This document shows, piece by piece, positions 7,973 through 15,618 of a stretch of DNA of 64,000 bases. The notes beneath the pieces are model-generated. The model did no database searches and was not told the origin of the DNA. It saw only the letters and a program-made list of their open reading frames with translations. Position numbers and translations under genes: made by a program. Position 1 is the stretch's first letter, and each line of letters begins with the position of its first letter. Source of the DNA: Flavobacterium saliperosum (GTDB lineage Bacteria > Bacteroidota > Bacteroidia > Flavobacteriales > Flavobacteriaceae); the NCBI RefSeq assembly GCF_900100625.1, contig NZ_FMTY01000002.1, positions 520,768 to 584,767 of the forward strand. The letters run 5' to 3'.

Positions 7973-10273
7973 ATGAAAATAGCAGTTATAGGTGGTGGTC
8001 CGGGTGGACTTTACTTCTCGATACTTACCAAAAAAGCAATGCCAAATTGCCAGATTGATGTTTACGAACGCAACAAACCCGATGACAGTTTTGGTTTCGG
8101 TGTAGTGTTTTCGGATGAAACATTGGGCGAATTCCTGAAACGCGACATGCAGTCTTATGAGTTGATCCGCAGTAAATTCGCGTATTGGGATGATATTGTG
8201 GTAGCCCGAGACGGCGAAAACGTAAGTATTGCCGGAAACGGTTTTTGCGGTTGCTCCCGAAAAACATTACTTCAGTTATTACAGCAACGATGCATCGAAG
8301 AAGGTGTAAATCTTCATTTCGAACAAAATATCGACGACATTTCGCAATACAAAGACGCAGATATCATTTTAGCTGCCGACGGAATTGCCAGCGGCATACG
8401 AACCGCTAACGAGAAAGCCTTCGGAACCAAAATTGAATTGAAGAAAAACCGATTCGTTTGGCTTGGTTCGACAAAACCTTTGGATGCGTTTACCTATTTT
8501 TTCCGCTCCACACCTCACGGAACCATTGTGGCCCACTCCTATCAATACGAAAAAGGAATGAGTACCTGGATTTTCGAATGTAGCGATGAAACCTGGAAAA
8601 AACACGGATTTGAAATCACCAACGAAGAAGATACCATTCAAAAAATTGCTGAAATTTTCAAAGAAGAATTGGACGGACATCCGCTGATATCGAACAAATC
8701 CCATTGGCGTCAGTTTCCGCACGTAACGAATGAAAAATGGTACCACAATAATATCGTTCTATTGGGTGATGCCAAAGCCACAGCACACTATTCCATCGGT
8801 TCAGGAACAAAACTGGCTATGGATTGCGCGATTGGCTTATCCGATGCGGTAATTGCCAATCCGAAGAATGTGCAGGCCGCTTTTGAACAATATGACAAAT
8901 CCCGCAGGAATACGGTGGAAATGATCCAACACGCCGCATTAGTGTCGTTGGATTGGTTTGAAAATTTGGACCGGAACATGCAACATCCGTTTTATCAGTT
9001 TGCTTTCGGATGCATGACTCGTTCCAAAAAAGTGACTTTCGAAAATTTGCGTTTGCGTGACAAATCCTTTACCGATAAAGTTTTAGCCGAATTCAACACG
9101 TTTCAAAATAACCTGAATCTAAGCATCCCGGCTGCATTTACCGATTTCACGTTACGTGATATGACCTTGCAGAACAGAATCGTAATGTCGCCGATGGGTC
9201 AATATTCGGCAGAAAACGGCTTGGTTAACGATTGGCATCTGGTACACTACGGATGTCGTGCTACCGGAGGTGTTGGTTTGATTATAGCTGAAATGACCGC
9301 AATTTCCGAATCCGGACGCATCACTTTAGGTTGCGCCGGATTATATACTCAGGAACAAATAATTGCGTGGAAAAAAATAACCGATTTCATTCATAAAAAT
9401 ACCAAAACCAAAATCGGAATCCAACTGGGACATTCCGGTCGAAAAGGCGCTGTTAAAAAACCTTGGGAAGGAACAACGGAACCAATTGAAAATGCTTGGG
9501 ATTTAATTTCCGCTTCCCCAATTCCGTTCAACGAAAAAATGGCAACGCCGTCAGCAATGACCTTGGAAGACATGAATAAAGTCGCTTCAGAATTTGTTCA
9601 GGCTACCAAAAATGCTTTCGAAGCTGGTTTCGATATGATTGAATTGCAGGCACATCACGGCTTTTTATTGGCGTCTTTCCTCTCTCCTCTTACCAATATC
9701 CGTAAAGACGAATTCGGAGGAAGTATTGAAAACCGATTAAAATTCCCACTTCGTGTTTTTACCGAAATGCGAAGGGCTTTTCCGCAAACCAAGCCAATGT
9801 CGGTACGAATTTCCGCTTCGGATTGGGCTAAAAACGGAATTTCGGAAAATGACGTCATCATCATTTCAAAAGCTTTTAAAGCTGCCGGAGCTGATATCAT
9901 CAGCGTTTCCACTGGAAATACGGTTGCTTCTCAAAAACCGCAAACCGGAAGAATGTGGCAGACTCCTTTTTCGGACATGGTTAGAAATACCGTTCATGTT
10001 CCTACAATCACAGCGGGATACATTCAGGATATAGACCAAATAAACACCATAATACTAAACGGCAGAGCCGATTTGGTATCGTTGGGAAGACCTTTATTGG
10101 CTGATGCCGGTTTTGTACGAAACGCCCAAGCCTACGAACAACTGGAAACTTCCGATATTCCAAAACAATACAAAGCCGGAAGTACCCATTTGTATCCGTT
10201 AAAAGCTTCGGAACGAAAAATGATGGAAGGAATGAGAAAAGCATTAAAACCTAAGAGTAACAAGAAGAGTTAA
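7973..10273 (+). CDS. Bifunctional salicylyl-CoA 5-hydroxylase / OYE-like oxidoreductase
   Basis: The 766-residue protein is a fusion. Residues 1 to about 385 are an FAD-dependent class A monooxygenase, with the nucleotide-binding GGGPGG near the N-terminus and the FAD-contacting LGDAKATAHYSIGSG motif near 263. Residues from about 390 are an NADH:flavin oxidoreductase of the old yellow enzyme type (NRIVMSPMGQYSAENG, ELQAHHGFLLASFLSP, SLGRPLLAD). The family includes salicylyl-CoA 5-hydroxylase and 2-aminobenzoyl-CoA monooxygenase/reductase. It should hydroxylate C5 of salicylyl- or anthraniloyl-CoA. The CoA ligase begins 1 bp after it. The ligase, thioesterase and bicupin around it favour hydroxylation followed by ring cleavage. 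The sequence alone does not settle which substrate is used. Confidence 0.9.
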   Translation: MKIAVIGGGPGGLYFSILTKKAMPNCQIDVYERNKPDDSFGFGVVFSDETLGEFLKRDMQSYELIRSKFAYWDDIVVARDGENVSIAGNGFCGCSRKTLLQLLQQRCIEEGVNLHFEQNIDDISQYKDADIILAADGIASGIRTANEKAFGTKIELKKNRFVWLGSTKPLDAFTYFFRSTPHGTIVAHSYQYEKGMSTWIFECSDETWKKHGFEITNEEDTIQKIAEIFKEELDGHPLISNKSHWRQFPHVTNEKWYHNNIVLLGDAKATAHYSIGSGTKLAMDCAIGLSDAVIANPKNVQAAFEQYDKSRRNTVEMIQHAALVSLDWFENLDRNMQHPFYQFAFGCMTRSKKVTFENLRLRDKSFTDKVLAEFNTFQNNLNLSIPAAFTDFTLRDMTLQNRIVMSPMGQYSAENGLVNDWHLVHYGCRATGGVGLIIAEMTAISESGRITLGCAGLYTQEQIIAWKKITDFIHKNTKTKIGIQLGHSGRKGAVKKPWEGTTEPIENAWDLISASPIPFNEKMATPSAMTLEDMNKVASEFVQATKNAFEAGFDMIELQAHHGFLLASFLSPLTNIRKDEFGGSIENRLKFPLRVFTEMRRAFPQTKPMSVRISASDWAKNGISENDVIIISKAFKAAGADIISVSTGNTVASQKPQTGRMWQTPFSDMVRNTVHVPTITAGYIQDIDQINTIILNGRADLVSLGRPLLADAGFVRNAQAYEQLETSDIPKQYKAGSTHLYPLKASERKMMEGMRKALKPKSNKKS

Positions 10274-10274
10274 A

Positions 10275-11864
10275 ATGAAACATTTCGAAGATAATTTCGC
10301 TCACAATAGCTTGCCTGCACCGGAATTACAACCGGATTACACTTTCCTGGATTTGCCGCAATTTCAACAACCTGAAATGCTGAATTGTGTGGATCGCCTA
10401 CTCGATTATCATATCCGAAACGGAAACGGAGAAGCCATTTGCATTCAGACGTTTGATGAAAAATGGACCTATAGCGATTTATTTGAAAAAGCGAATCAGA
10501 TTGCTCATGTTTTGGTTGACAATTTAGGTCTAAAATCCGGAAACCGGGTATTGATTCGTTCCGCTAACAACCCCATGATGGTTGCCTGCTGGTATGCCAT
10601 TCTGAAAGCCGGAGGAATTGTTGTAGCTACCATGCCGTTATTGCGTTCGAAAGAGTTAACTACCATTATTGACTGCGCCGAAATATCCCATGTTTTATGC
10701 GACAGTACTTTATCGGACGAAATGGAATTAGTCGAATCTTCCTTTCTGAAAAGAACCTGCTATTACAGAAATTCCGAATTGGAAAACCTGATGCTATCCA
10801 AACCGAAAACATATACCAATTACCATACAAAATCCGACAGTATTGCGTTAATCGGATTCACCTCAGGAACAACGGGTTTACCTAAAATGACAGCCCATTA
10901 TCATAAAGACATTTTAAACATTTGTGAAGCTTTTCCACCCTATTCATTACAACCGACATCAGAGGATGTTTTTACGGGAAGTCCGCCACTCGGATTCACC
11001 TTTGGTTTAGGCGGAATGGTTTTGTTTCCGATGTATTTCGGAGCATCCACGTTTCTTGTCGAAAAACCAACCCCCGATTTGCTTTTACAGGCGATTCAGG
11101 ACTATAAAGTTACTATTTGTTTCACAGCACCTACCGCTTGGCGAATCATAACAACCAAAGTGAAAGAATACAATATTTCCAGCTTGCGCAAATGCGTTTC
11201 GGCCGGAGAAACACTTCCTTTAAAAGTTTGGGAAGACTGGTTCAACGAAACCGGCTTGAAAATCATTGACGGAATTGGTGCTACGGAAATGCTGCATATT
11301 TTCATTTCTTCCAATGAAAGTAATATGAAACCGGGTTCCACAGGAGTGGCTGTAACGGGTTATGAAGCCAAAATAATTGATTTAGAAGGAAATGAAGTAC
11401 CAAGAAATACACCGGGACGATTAGCCGTTCGCGGAATCACCGGTTGCAAATACTTAAACCGGGAAGAAAAACAACGTGAATATGTTGAAAACAGCTGGAA
11501 TTTAACCGGAGATATTTTCCGTCAGGATGAAGAAGGTCATTTTTGGTTTGTGGCGCGCGGAGACGATATGATTATTTCTTCCGGATATAATATTGCCGCC
11601 ATTGAAGTAGAAAGCGTACTTTTAACTCATGTTGAAATTTTGGAATGTGCCGTTGTCGGTTTACCCGATGAAGAACGCGGCATGCTGGTTTGCGCCCATA
11701 TTGTTTTAAAAGAGAAACATAAAGCTACAGATGAATTAGCAAAAGATATTCAACAGTGGTTCAAAAAAGTAGCTGCTCCTTATAAATATCCAAGAGTAAT
11801 TAATTTTATTGAAGTTTTACCCAAAACCGAAACCGGAAAAATCCAACGATTTAAATTGAAATAA
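10275..11864 (+). CDS. Benzoate-CoA ligase family (2-substituted benzoate:CoA ligase)
   Basis: This 529-residue adenylate-forming enzyme contains the P-loop-like motif GFTSGTTGLPKM near residue 195, the motif TGDIFRQDEEGHFWFVARGDD, and the catalytic lysine near the end (ETGKIQRF, Lys522). It resembles benzoate- and 2-aminobenzoate-CoA ligases. It would activate the aromatic acid as its CoA thioester, the substrate of the hydroxylase encoded 1 bp upstream. The thioesterase gene starts 2 bp downstream. Anthranilate and salicylate are both plausible substrates. Confidence 0.88.
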   Translation: MKHFEDNFAHNSLPAPELQPDYTFLDLPQFQQPEMLNCVDRLLDYHIRNGNGEAICIQTFDEKWTYSDLFEKANQIAHVLVDNLGLKSGNRVLIRSANNPMMVACWYAILKAGGIVVATMPLLRSKELTTIIDCAEISHVLCDSTLSDEMELVESSFLKRTCYYRNSELENLMLSKPKTYTNYHTKSDSIALIGFTSGTTGLPKMTAHYHKDILNICEAFPPYSLQPTSEDVFTGSPPLGFTFGLGGMVLFPMYFGASTFLVEKPTPDLLLQAIQDYKVTICFTAPTAWRIITTKVKEYNISSLRKCVSAGETLPLKVWEDWFNETGLKIIDGIGATEMLHIFISSNESNMKPGSTGVAVTGYEAKIIDLEGNEVPRNTPGRLAVRGITGCKYLNREEKQREYVENSWNLTGDIFRQDEEGHFWFVARGDDMIISSGYNIAAIEVESVLLTHVEILECAVVGLPDEERGMLVCAHIVLKEKHKATDELAKDIQQWFKKVAAPYKYPRVINFIEVLPKTETGKIQRFKLK

Positions 11865-11866
11865 CA

Positions 11867-12289
11867 ATGAATCAACCCTTTATAAAACAAGAAAAAATCC
11901 GCTTCCAACATATTGACTATGCCGGAATTGTATTCTACCCAAGATTCCTTGAAATGCTTAATGGTATTGTAGAAGACTGGTTTGAAGAGGCTTTAGACCG
12001 ACCGTTTTCCAAAATGCACGAGACTAACGGTATTCCGACAGTCGATTTGAAAGTGCAATTCAAAAAAGCGGCTCGTTTGGGTGAAACCTTAACAAAAAAA
12101 CTTTGGGTTAATAAACTTGGGGATTCTTCTCTGCTTTGCGGATTCCGTTTTGAAGACGAAAACGGAAAAACTTGTGTGGAAGGCGAAGTAACCTTAGTCA
12201 ATATTGCTTTCGGAGAAAACCGCGACAGTATCAAAGCAGAAGCTTTTTCCGAGGAAATGAGGAATAAAATAAGTAAATTCGTTGTTTAA
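11867..12289 (+). CDS. Acyl-CoA thioesterase, 4-hydroxybenzoyl-CoA thioesterase-like hotdog
   Basis: The protein has 140 residues with the hotdog fold. The motif HIDYAGIVFYPRFLEM carries Asp17, at the same position as the catalytic Asp17 of 4-hydroxybenzoyl-CoA thioesterase. In this context it should release the free 5-hydroxylated acid (gentisate, or 5-hydroxyanthranilate if the substrate is anthranilate) from CoA so that the bicupin dioxygenase can cleave the ring. It follows the ligase by 2 bp. Confidence 0.88.
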   Translation: MNQPFIKQEKIRFQHIDYAGIVFYPRFLEMLNGIVEDWFEEALDRPFSKMHETNGIPTVDLKVQFKKAARLGETLTKKLWVNKLGDSSLLCGFRFEDENGKTCVEGEVTLVNIAFGENRDSIKAEAFSEEMRNKISKFVV

Positions 12290-12290
12290 T

Positions 12291-12316
12291 CGCCACCCTG
12301 AGCTTGTCGAAGGGCA
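12291..12316. repeat. Dispersed repeat resembling a CTGAGCTTGTCGAAGGG element
   Basis: The 39-bp spacer between the thioesterase and nitrilase genes holds CACCCTGAGCTTGTCGAAGG, an imperfect palindrome that I recognise from memory as a sequence scattered through many bacterial genomes. A degraded relative in the opposite orientation (TTTGACAAGCTCAACATG) lies near 20504. It is inside an apparent operon, so it probably arrived without breaking co-transcription. Confidence 0.5.
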
Positions 12317-12328
12317 TAACACACAACC

Positions 12329-13312
12329 ATGATGGACTTTTCAAAATTCAAAGCCGCAACCGTTCAGACTTCTCCCGTTTTTCTAAATGTTGAAAAAACG
12401 ATTGATAAAGCAATAACTCTTATCAAAGAAGCCAGTTCAAACGGAGCGCAGTTAATAGCTTTCCCAGAAGTTTTCATCGCCGGTTACCCCTACTGGAACT
12501 GGATTATGACACCGGTTCAGGGAAGCAAATGGTATGAGGAATTGTATAAAAATTCCGTTGCGGTTGACGATGCTTCGATGCAGCCGTTGTATCAGGCCGC
12601 CAAAGACCATAACATCCATATCGTTATCGGAATTAACGAACGTGGGAAAAGCTACGGCGAAATTTACAACACCAATCTGATTATTGACAATACCGGAACA
12701 GTTATCGGGAAACACCGAAAGTTAGTCCCAACCTGGGCCGAAAAATTGACGTGGACTTCCGGTGACGGCTCTTCCTTAAAGGTTTATGACACGGAAATTG
12801 GTCCGATCGGAACGTTGGCTTGTGGCGAGAACACCAATACGTTGGCGCGTTTCACGCTTTTATCACAAAGCGAACTGATTCACATAGCGAATTACATTTC
12901 CTTACCGGTTGCCCCACCCGATTACAACATGGCGGAAGCAATAAAAATTCGTGCCGCAGCACATTCGTTTGAAGGCAAATTGTTTACCATCGTTTCGTGT
13001 TCCACCATTTCAAAGGAAATCATGGATGCGTTGCGTGACGATGTTCCGAATGTGGATGAATTACTGACGCGTAAAAACTCGGCGTTCTCCGGATTTGTTG
13101 GACCGAATGGCGCTGTTATTGGCGAACCATTAATCGATGAGGAAGGAATTGCCTATGCGGAAATTGATTTACAGAAATGCATCCAACCGAAGCAAATGCA
13201 CGATATTCTAGGACATTACAACCGTTTTGATATTTTCGATTTGCGTGTGAATGTGGCTCCGACCCGAAAAATCACGTTTATTGATAATCATGAGGAGTTT
13301 AACAAACGATAA
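12329..13312 (+). CDS. Carbon-nitrogen hydrolase, nitrilase-type
   Basis: The 327-residue protein has the complete catalytic triad: Glu47 (FPEVFI), Lys131 (HRKLVPTW) and Cys165 (LACGENTN). The CGENTN form of the cysteine motif is typical of true nitrilases rather than amidases or ureidopropionases, although this is not decisive. A nitrilase would turn an aryl or alkyl nitrile into the acid and ammonia and might feed an aromatic acid into the surrounding pathway. It might instead process an amide or amino intermediate if anthranilate is the substrate. It lies between the thioesterase and dioxygenase genes on the same strand. Confidence 0.88.
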   Translation: MMDFSKFKAATVQTSPVFLNVEKTIDKAITLIKEASSNGAQLIAFPEVFIAGYPYWNWIMTPVQGSKWYEELYKNSVAVDDASMQPLYQAAKDHNIHIVIGINERGKSYGEIYNTNLIIDNTGTVIGKHRKLVPTWAEKLTWTSGDGSSLKVYDTEIGPIGTLACGENTNTLARFTLLSQSELIHIANYISLPVAPPDYNMAEAIKIRAAAHSFEGKLFTIVSCSTISKEIMDALRDDVPNVDELLTRKNSAFSGFVGPNGAVIGEPLIDEEGIAYAEIDLQKCIQPKQMHDILGHYNRFDIFDLRVNVAPTRKITFIDNHEEFNKR

Positions 13313-13355
13313 TTTGAAACACGTATAATACAACAAGAAAGCGAATAGTTTCTTC

Positions 13356-13490
13356 CCTAGCCCTGATTGCAGAGAAAATCCTGTTATTGTGAGATTGCCG
13401 CGCAAGCTCGCAAGGACAGATTGAAACGGAAAGCAGGAACAAGGATGACAAAAAAGCCCGAACCTCCCGATAGCTATCGGGACGCTCCAA
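13356..13490. repeat. Composite dispersed repeat with 18-bp palindrome
   Basis: The 190-bp spacer between the nitrilase and dioxygenase genes is unlike its coding neighbours. It begins with CCTAGCCCTGATTGCAG, contains a GAGATTGC...GCTCGCAAGG block (13396-13424), then GCGGAAAGCAGG-like sequence and AAAAAGCCCGAACCTCCC, and ends in the perfect palindrome TCCCGATAGCTATCGGGA (13465-13482). I recall repeats of this form scattered in Flavobacterium genomes, so it is probably an intergenic repeat with a second repeat type nested in it. The palindrome could form a hairpin in the mRNA between the two genes. Confidence 0.55.
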
Positions 13491-13502
13491 AAAATAAAAA
13501 AT

Positions 13503-14612
13503 ATGGAAGATAAATTTTCAGATGACCAGATTGGTCGCGCAAGAGTAAAAGACACTCCGGAACTGGAAGCTTACTATAAAGAGCTTGAAGGACTTGGCGC
13601 CGGTGCTTTATGGACAGTTGCCAATGATATTGAGCCTTGGGAACCGCGTACCTCCTCCGTTCCGATGCTTTGGAAATATGATGATTTGCGTTCGTTGGTT
13701 TTAAAATCATCCGAATTGGTTACACCCGAACAAGCAGGCCGACGGGTGGTGTATTTGGTCAACGACAAACGTAAAGACGTAAGCGCCGCCGTGGGCTGGT
13801 TGTACACCGGAATTCAGGTAACGCGCCCGGGTGAAAGTACTTCGGCACACCGGCATAAAGCTTCTGCCCTACGTTTCATTATGGAAGGCGAAGGCGGTTA
13901 TACTGTGGTGGATGGAAATAAAATCATGCTGGAAGTCAATGATTTCGTAATCACTCCCAATTCCACCTGGCACGAACACGGTGTGGAAGAAGGCGGAAAA
14001 ACCTGTATTTGGCAGGACGGCTTGGACATTCCATTGGTAAATGCTTTGGAAGCCAATGATTATGCGGTTTATGATGGAAAGCAACCCCTAATTTCCCCGA
14101 TTAATCATTCTCCGATGACATTTGGCGGTGCTGGTTTACTGCCGGCTGATAAAACTTGGGACAAACCTTACTCTCCGCTGTTTAAATACTCTTGGAAAAA
14201 TGTGTATCCCGCTTTATTGGAAGCCGCTAAAGTCAACGAAGGTTCTCCTTTTGACGGTATCATCATGCAATACAGCAACCCTAACACGGGAGGTCACGTA
14301 ATGCAAACTATGGGTGCTTCGATGCAGTTATTGCGTGCCGGAGAACATACGAAAGCCCATAAACATACCGGATCTTTCGTATACCAATGCGCCAAAGGTC
14401 ACGGGTATTCAGTAATTAACGGGAAACGTTTGGATTGGAAAGAGCGCGACATTTTCTGCGTACCTTCTTGGGCTTGGCACGAACATGTGAATTTATCCGA
14501 AACGGAAGATGCTTGTTTGTTTTCTTTCAACGATTTACCGGTGATTGAATCATTGGGATTGTATCAAGAAAGAGAATATGCCGAGAATAATGGATATCAG
14601 AAAATAGAATAA
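13503..14612 (+). CDS. Gentisate 1,2-dioxygenase-like bicupin ring-cleavage dioxygenase
   Basis: The 369-residue protein has two cupin domains. The N-terminal one has the Fe(II) ligands expected for gentisate dioxygenases: His116 and His118 (SAHRHKASALRF) and His157 (WHEHG). The C-terminal cupin keeps a similar HKHTGS/WHEH pattern. Length and layout fit gentisate 1,2-dioxygenase. Relatives act on salicylate, 5-nitrosalicylate or amino analogues, so the exact substrate depends on the upstream steps. With the hydroxylase and thioesterase it would open gentisate to maleylpyruvate, or 5-hydroxyanthranilate to the amino equivalent. Confidence 0.87.
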   Translation: MEDKFSDDQIGRARVKDTPELEAYYKELEGLGAGALWTVANDIEPWEPRTSSVPMLWKYDDLRSLVLKSSELVTPEQAGRRVVYLVNDKRKDVSAAVGWLYTGIQVTRPGESTSAHRHKASALRFIMEGEGGYTVVDGNKIMLEVNDFVITPNSTWHEHGVEEGGKTCIWQDGLDIPLVNALEANDYAVYDGKQPLISPINHSPMTFGGAGLLPADKTWDKPYSPLFKYSWKNVYPALLEAAKVNEGSPFDGIIMQYSNPNTGGHVMQTMGASMQLLRAGEHTKAHKHTGSFVYQCAKGHGYSVINGKRLDWKERDIFCVPSWAWHEHVNLSETEDACLFSFNDLPVIESLGLYQEREYAENNGYQKIE

Positions 14613-14650
14613 AGAAAATAGAGAAAAGAAGTTGCCAACTCAAAAACGCA

Positions 14651-14682
14651 GCAACTTAGTAACTTAGAAACTCAGTAACTTT
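14651..14682 (+). repeat. Four tandem 8-nt units before the FAH hydrolase start
   Basis: The units are GCAACTTA, GTAACTTA, GAAACTCA and GTAACTTT, in perfect register, ending 8 nt before the ATG at 14691. The same degenerate octamer (NNAACTTA) recurs in the leaders of unrelated genes at 26822, 32383 and, on the minus strand, 46515-46546. Confidence 0.75.
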
Positions 14683-14690
14683 AAAGAAAA

Positions 14691-15608
14691 ATGAAACTAG
14701 CAACATACCAGATAAACCACGTCGCACCAAGATTAGGCGTAGTACAAAATAACCACATGATCGATTTGGAAGATGTGGCACAAATTAAGAAAGAAACGTT
14801 ACCGAAAACCATGTTGGATTTGATTGATATGGGATTGATCGAAGTATTTCGTATTCAGTCGATTATTGACAGTCTGACTCCGGAGGAATTGAGCAATTGT
14901 TCTTATCCATTATCTAACATAACGTTTCTGGCTCCTATTCCGAAACCGCGTAAAAACATCATCGGAATTGGTTTGAATTATACAGAACACGTCGCGGAAA
15001 GTGCGCGTACTTTGGATACTTCCAATGAATTACCGCAACAACCCGTAATTTTCTCCAAGCCGCCAACAACGGTTACAGCCACCAATACTAACATTCTGCA
15101 CAACCCGAAACTTACCCAGCAATTGGATTGGGAAGTAGAATTAGCCGTAATCATTGGAAAAGGCGGAAAATACATTGCAAAAGAAGATGCTTTAGACCAT
15201 GTTTTCGGGTATACTGTAATTAATGATATTTCTGCACGTGATTGCCGTCGTTCCGGACAATGGATTGTTTCCAAAGGTCAGGACACGTTTGCGCCTATGG
15301 GACCGGTTTTGGTTACGGCAGACGAAATCAAAAATCCTCATAATCTGAATTTATCCTTAAAACTGAATGGGGTTGAAAAGCAAAATTCCAATACCAAATT
15401 CATGTTATTCAACATTAATGATTTGATTAACGATTTGAGTACGGTTTTCACATTGGAACCGGGTGACATCATTGCTACCGGAACTCCGGCTGGTGTTGGT
15501 GCCGGAAGAAATCCTCAAGAATGGATGTGGGACGGTGATGTGGTGGAAGCTACCGTGGAAGGGATTGGTACGATTGTGAATACGGTTAAGGAAGTACGGG
15601 ATATTTAA
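14691..15608 (+). CDS. Fumarylacetoacetate hydrolase (FAH) family protein
   Basis: The 305-residue protein has the FAH-family C-terminal fold. The metal-binding pattern is present as the glutamates in DWEVELAV and the aspartate in NDISARD, followed by KGQDTFAPMGP and the conserved GDIIATGTPAGVG. Family members hydrolyse acylpyruvates, including maleylpyruvate and fumarylpyruvate, or decarboxylate related acids. Here it most likely splits the ring-cleavage product of the bicupin enzyme to pyruvate plus a C4 acid. The WG-repeat gene follows 10 bp downstream. Confidence 0.88.
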   Translation: MKLATYQINHVAPRLGVVQNNHMIDLEDVAQIKKETLPKTMLDLIDMGLIEVFRIQSIIDSLTPEELSNCSYPLSNITFLAPIPKPRKNIIGIGLNYTEHVAESARTLDTSNELPQQPVIFSKPPTTVTATNTNILHNPKLTQQLDWEVELAVIIGKGGKYIAKEDALDHVFGYTVINDISARDCRRSGQWIVSKGQDTFAPMGPVLVTADEIKNPHNLNLSLKLNGVEKQNSNTKFMLFNINDLINDLSTVFTLEPGDIIATGTPAGVGAGRNPQEWMWDGDVVEATVEGIGTIVNTVKEVRDI

Positions 15609-15618
15609 TTCAACGTTT

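Noticed and set aside
13465..13482. Operator for a catabolic regulator at the palindrome TCCCGATAGCTATCGGGA
   Set aside because: The palindrome is part of what looks like a dispersed repeat and lies inside an operon, so a specific operator is less likely than a repeat-derived hairpin.
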